A DNA stretch of 35,472 bases from JBBFMJ01 sp037441225. GTDB lineage: Bacteria > Acidobacteriota > Thermoanaerobaculia > UBA2201. The stretch lies in contig JBBISU010000027.1 of the NCBI GenBank assembly GCA_037441225.1, positions 1 to 35,472 of the forward strand. The letters are read 5' to 3'. Made by a program: the position numbers and the translations under genes. A model generated the notes under the pieces. It was not told where the DNA came from, did not search any database, and worked only from the letters and a program-made list of their open reading frames with translations. Positions within the stretch are counted from its first letter, which is position 1, and each line of letters opens with the position of its first letter. Positions 32,594 to 35,472 of the stretch are shown piece after piece.

Positions 32594-33303
32594 GTTACAA
32601 AAATTTTTCTCTTTGCTATGATGAAACTATTGGTGAAAGATTTAATGTTGTCTTAAAAGAAAAATTTAAAAAGGTATTAAAAAAATATAAAATAAATTTT
32701 GATGAGATTTTAGATTTAGGATGTGGAACAGGGCTATTTTTGAAAAATTTTTATGGGAGAAAAATAAAATTAATTGGGATAGATCAATCATATCAAATGC
32801 TTTTTATGGGGAAAAAAATTAAAGATTTTTATGGAATATGCTTTTCCTTCCCACCAATTCCAATGAAAGGAAATTTTTCTTTAATTGTTTCATTTTATGA
32901 TACTTTAAACCACATATTACATTATGAAAAATTAAGAGAAATTTTTAAGGAGATAAAAAATCTATTAAAAAAAGAGGGTTTTTTTCTCTTTGATACTAAT
33001 ACTTACCTTGCCTTTAAAAAAATTTATTCAAATCCAGAACCTTACATTTTTGAATCAGAAAGGGGGAGGATTGAAATTAAAGGCACTTATTTTGAAAGGT
33101 TAAGATTAGCAAAGGTTGAAATTTTTGGAAAATGGGATGGCTTTGATATAAGAGATGAGGTCTATGAAAAGTACTGGAAGGAAAAAGAAATTAAAAATTT
33201 CTTAAAGGAAGCTGGCTTTAATTTTATAAAAAAAGAAAGATGGAATATGGGAAAAAGCTTTGGTAAATATCCATATAAAGTTTTTTGGATTACAAAAATA
33301 TGA
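32587..33303 (+). CDS. Class I SAM-dependent methyltransferase
   Basis: 238 residues. Motif I is ILDLGCGTGLFLKNF and the next strand carries the acidic residue in LIGIDQSYQML, followed by the post-motif SLIVSFYDTLNH and KNLLKKEGFFLFDTNT. This is a Rossmann-fold methyltransferase resembling UbiE/Methyltransf_11/25-type enzymes; the substrate is unknown. The C-terminal basic region is likely a cap domain. The stop TGA at 33301 lies within the extended -10 of the following tRNA. Confidence 0.85.
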   Translation: MVGYKNFSLCYDETIGERFNVVLKEKFKKVLKKYKINFDEILDLGCGTGLFLKNFYGRKIKLIGIDQSYQMLFMGKKIKDFYGICFSFPPIPMKGNFSLIVSFYDTLNHILHYEKLREIFKEIKNLLKKEGFFLFDTNTYLAFKKIYSNPEPYIFESERGRIEIKGTYFERLRLAKVEIFGKWDGFDIRDEVYEKYWKEKEIKNFLKEAGFNFIKKERWNMGKSFGKYPYKVFWITKI

Positions 33304-33309
33304 TATAAT
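33301..33309 (+). promoter_or_regulatory. Extended -10 (TGATATAAT) for the tRNA
   Basis: TGATATAAT lies 8 nt before the tRNA 5' end, giving a transcription start close to the mature end. No proper -35. It overlaps the methyltransferase stop codon. Confidence 0.55.
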
Positions 33310-33317
33310 AAGGATGT

Positions 33318-33390
33318 GCCCCTGTAGCTCAGCTGGCAGAGCAGCTGACTCATAATCAGTTGGTCGCTGGTTCGAATCCGGCCGGGGGCA
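33318..33390 (+). tRNA. tRNA with CAT anticodon (tRNA-Met, or tRNA-Ile2 read after lysidine modification)
   Basis: A full cloverleaf can be drawn. Acceptor GCCCCTG/CGGGGGC has one T-G pair and discriminator A at 33390. The D-stem is GCTC/GAGC with D-loop AGCTGGCA. Anticodon stem GCTGA/TCAGT has loop CTCATAA and CAT at 33351-33353. The variable loop is TGGTC, and the T-arm GCTGG-TTCGAAT-CCGGC. The CCA tail is not encoded. CAT can belong to elongator Met or to Ile2, whose C34 is changed to lysidine by TilS. The G1-C72 pair and short stems are not initiator-like. The variable-loop/T-arm sequence TGGTCGCTGGTTC is often found in Ile2, so identity is open. Confidence 0.95.
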
Positions 33391-33400
33391 CTTTTATTAT

Positions 33401-34243
33401 ATGTTTTTCTTAATTCTTTTTTTTCTCTTGAATTTACAAAAAAATATAATAATATTTATTGGCGATGGCTTTGGTCCTGAACAAATGAAAATAATTGAAG
33501 AAAATGGCTACCCCTGGACCTCCTTTGATGGCTTTTCAGCCCTTGATACAAGAAACCCTTTTTGTGGAATACCTGATTCTGCTTCTTCTGCCACTGCAAT
33601 CTTTTCTGGAATTTTTACAAGAAATGGAATGCTTGGGATGGGGATAAATGGAAAGGAATATAAAACGCTTGGAGAAATTGCAAAAGAAAAAGGTTATTCT
33701 GTTGGTATTTTAACAGATGTTGAAATATATGATGCAACTCCAGCAGCACTTTATTCCCATACAAAAGATAGGCATAATAAAGAAGAAATATTAAATTTTT
33801 TAAAAAAAAGCAACTTTGACTTATTTGCAGGGAAAATTGATGAAAAAATAAATGAAAAAATTATAAATTTAAATGATAATATGGATTATTTAAAAATTAT
33901 AAAAGAATCAATAAAAAATTTAAAGGAACCCTATTTCCTTATAATTGAAGCAGGAAAGATTGATTGGGCTTGCCATGAAAATGATTTAAAAAGATTAAAA
34001 GAAGAAGTTTTCAAAGCAAAAAAAATAATTGAATTTTTAATTGAAATTTCAATTAAAGATAAAAGTACAGCAATTTTTATAACAGCAGACCACGAAACAG
34101 GTGGTTTCTCCTTTGAAAGTTTAAAATTTTCCACAAAAAGCCATACAATAGAACCTGTCTTCCTTTTTTCAAATGAACCCTTTGATGAAATGTTAATAAA
34201 TCAGCCCCATTTTCATAGATTTATATTAAAATTTTTAAAGTAA
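33401..34243 (+). CDS. Compact alkaline phosphatase-superfamily hydrolase
   Basis: 280 residues, far shorter than typical PhoA (about 450). After a signal peptide (MFFLILFFLLNLQ) comes the metal Asp in IIIFIGDGFGP (D22), the nucleophile motif IPDSASSATAIF (D59-S60, like the TDSAASATA of PhoA), a DWACHEND metal site, TADHETGGFSF and SHTIEPVFLFS with the last metal His. All core metal and nucleophile motifs are present, so it should be an active secreted phosphomonoesterase or related enzyme; the missing part is the insertion/crown region. The ATG lies 10 nt after the tRNA 3' end with no Shine-Dalgarno of its own, so expression may depend on tRNA processing. Confidence 0.88.
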   Translation: MFFLILFFLLNLQKNIIIFIGDGFGPEQMKIIEENGYPWTSFDGFSALDTRNPFCGIPDSASSATAIFSGIFTRNGMLGMGINGKEYKTLGEIAKEKGYSVGILTDVEIYDATPAALYSHTKDRHNKEEILNFLKKSNFDLFAGKIDEKINEKIINLNDNMDYLKIIKESIKNLKEPYFLIIEAGKIDWACHENDLKRLKEEVFKAKKIIEFLIEISIKDKSTAIFITADHETGGFSFESLKFSTKSHTIEPVFLFSNEPFDEMLINQPHFHRFILKFLK

Positions 34244-34246
34244 AAT

Positions 34247-35125
34247 ATGGATGAAACAGAAAAATTAAATGGAAAACCATTCTTTTTTTTCTTAAAAGAA
34301 GGAGACACCATCTCAGAAAGATATGAAGTTAAAAAGAAAATTGGTTCTGGCGGTTTTGCAGATGTTTATTTGGTCCTTGATTTAATTCAAGGAAAAGAAC
34401 TTGCTTGTAAAGTTTTTAAAAAAGAAATTGATGAAAAAAAATTAGAAATTATAAAAAGGGAAGCAGATTTTAGTCAAAAAATTACACATGAAAACCTTTT
34501 ACAAATCTTATTTTTGGGAAAAGATTAGAGAAGAAATTTTTATTATTTAGTAATGGAATATGTAAAAGGGAAAAACCTTTCACAGGTTTTAGATGAAAAA
34601 GGAGCTCTAAATTCAAAGGAAGTTGAAGAAATAACTGAAAATATTTTAAAAGCTTTATCTTATCTTCATAATTCAGGACTTGTTCATAGGGATGTAAAAC
34701 CATCAAATATTTTAATTGATGAAAATGGTAACATAAAACTGGCAGATATTGGACTTGTAAAACCAATCCTTGGAAGGACAATTACAAGAGAAGAACTTTT
34801 TTATCTCACACCTGATTATTCTTCACCAGAGTTTTATGATGGAAAAAGGCTTACCTATAGAAGTGATCTTTATTCCCATGGAATTACCCTATATCAACTT
34901 TTGACAGGGAGACTTCCTTTTGAAGATGAAGATGGCTTCAATCTTTTAAGAAAACATAAAATGGAAAAATTTCCTCCCTTTCCAGAGGATTTAAAAATAC
35001 CAGAAAAGATGAAAAATTTTATATTAAGATTAATTCAAAAAGATGAAAAAAAGAAGCCAAGTGATGGAACAGAAGCATTAAAAATATTTAAAAAAAAGAA
35101 AATAAAAAAACCATTAAATTTATAA
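34247..35125 (+). pseudogene. Ser/Thr protein kinase domain interrupted by an in-frame TAG
   Basis: 293 codons in one frame, with TAG at 34526-34528 (codon 94) and a final TAA at 35123-35125. The remaining sequence is an intact Hanks-type kinase: GSGGFADVYLV (glycine loop), ACKVFK (K55), VHRDVKPSNIL (D149), LADIGLVKP (D167; DIG instead of DFG), YSSPE and RSDLYSHGITLYQLL. The stop falls in the hinge region (…LGKD-stop-RRNFYYLVMEYV), a place where a normal kinase has one residue before the VMEYV strand. TAG differs by one base from GAG or AAG. Either a point nonsense mutation, a sequencing error or readthrough; the upstream and downstream parts are in the same frame, so no frameshift is involved. 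The gene starts 3 bp after the phosphatase. Confidence 0.75.
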
Positions 35126-35472
35126 ATTGCTTATTTCTTAATATTTTTTATCTTAATGATCTCATTTTTTACCTTTTCTTTTAAAAACCCTTTTACTTTG
35201 AGGACAAATTTAGAAAAAAATAAAGCATTTGTTTTAAATATCTTTAAAATACCAGTTTCAAAAAAATCCTTTGATGGAGAAATTTTTAAATATGAAAAAT
35301 ATAAAGGAAAATATTATATTATTTTAATTAAAGATAAAATCAGAATGTTAGAACCAGAAATTTATGAATATGGCAAAAAAAATGGATGGGAAAAATTGGA
35401 ATATGAATTTCTAGATTATTTTAACCCAACTTGCACAATTGTAGTCAAAAAAACAACTGTTATCTGCATTTT
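35126..35472 (+). CDS. Open frame continuing the kinase: TM segment and extracytoplasmic region (partial at window end)
   Basis: After the TAA the kinase frame stays open to the window edge. It encodes IAYFLIFFILMISFFTFSF, a good TM helix, immediately after the kinase's basic tail FKKKKIKK. A hydrophilic stretch (KNPFTLRTNLEKNKAFVLNI and further) follows. The first standard start codon in this frame is an ATG at 35156, ten codons into the hydrophobic segment, and no Shine-Dalgarno precedes the alternatives ATT (35126) or ATG (35156). Membrane-bound Ser/Thr kinases often carry a TM helix and sensor domain right after a basic juxtamembrane segment, so this may be the broken C-terminus of the same gene. 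A separate small gene cannot be excluded. Function of the extracytoplasmic part unknown. Confidence 0.5.
   Translation, partial: MAYFLIFFILMISFFTFSFKNPFTLRTNLEKNKAFVLNIFKIPVSKKSFDGEIFKYEKYKGKYYIILIKDKIRMLEPEIYEYGKKNGWEKLEYEFLDYFNPTCTIVVKKTTVICI

Noticed and set aside
34526..34528. Genome-wide reassignment of TAG as a sense codon
   Set aside because: TAG is the natural stop of dtd (32591-32593), hfq (23774-23776) and the deacetylase (6367-6369), each at the proper family length.
1..35472. Prophage, insertion sequence or defence island
   Set aside because: No integrase, transposase, phage structural gene, toxin-antitoxin pair or restriction gene was seen; the genes are housekeeping, metabolic and secreted types.

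Overview
The window is an AT-rich (about 30% G+C by eye) bacterial segment with very high gene density and many 1-20 bp gene overlaps. Arginine is written mostly with AGA/AGG, and the proteins are rich in Lys, Glu and Ile, as in many anaerobic and often thermophilic bacteria. Oxygen-sensitive ferredoxin-dependent enzymes point to an anaerobe. Large secreted Cys-rich proteins, a secreted S9 peptidase, an RND exporter and MurJ fit a walled, probably diderm, heterotroph that degrades protein. The FN3-tailed Lys-C-type protease and the C-terminal module of the delta-60 protein remind me of Acidobacteriota/Aminicenantes-type lineages. That is an impression, not a placement. A 100-N scaffold gap flanked by an exact 55-bp duplication suggests a metagenome or draft assembly.

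Layout. 1-5105 (minus): an envelope operon read as pgsA, DUF502 protein, RND exporter, KtrB/TrkH-type K+ channel subunit, then a secreted NifX/NifB-like protein whose only possible start is ATA or ATT. 5152-6369 (plus): a zinc-finger/TM/NodB deacetylase. 6396-7369 (minus): rpsP-khpA-rimM, with no trmD following. 7503-15392 (minus): a ten-gene redox operon read as P-loop NTPase, 2-oxoacid:ferredoxin oxidoreductase delta-alpha-beta-gamma, NuoE-like, NuoF-like, HoxU/NuoG-like, polyferredoxin, GcvT. No hydrogenase catalytic subunit is present.

15547-20177 (plus): a giant secreted serine protease with FN3 repeats, interrupted by the gap. 20178-20576: a gene-free stretch with a cluster of GC-rich palindromes. 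20613-22256: a secreted delta-60-repeat protein. 22296-28254 (plus): small zinc-ribbon membrane protein, miaA, hfq, secreted unknown, Crp/Fnr regulator, second pgsA, S9 peptidase. 28260-29311 (minus): nitroreductase and a cNMP-binding-domain protein. 29368-33303 (plus): unknown helical protein, murJ, dtd, methyltransferase. Then a CAT-anticodon tRNA, a compact alkaline phosphatase, and a Ser/Thr kinase interrupted by an in-frame TAG. After a TAA the kinase frame continues into a TM segment and runs off the window.

How the genes work together. The main metabolic unit would oxidise a 2-oxoacid (branched-chain or 2-oxoglutarate) to the acyl-CoA, pass electrons to the ferredoxin-like delta subunit, and plausibly on to NAD(P)+ through the diaphorase-like NuoE/NuoF/HoxU module. 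This suits amino-acid fermentation fed by the secreted proteases. Several first genes of operons lack a Shine-Dalgarno and have a -10 box 6-7 nt before the ATG (leaderless-looking), while internal genes have strong AGGAGG sites. Several promoters share an extended -10 of the form TGATATAAT or TGTTAAAAT.
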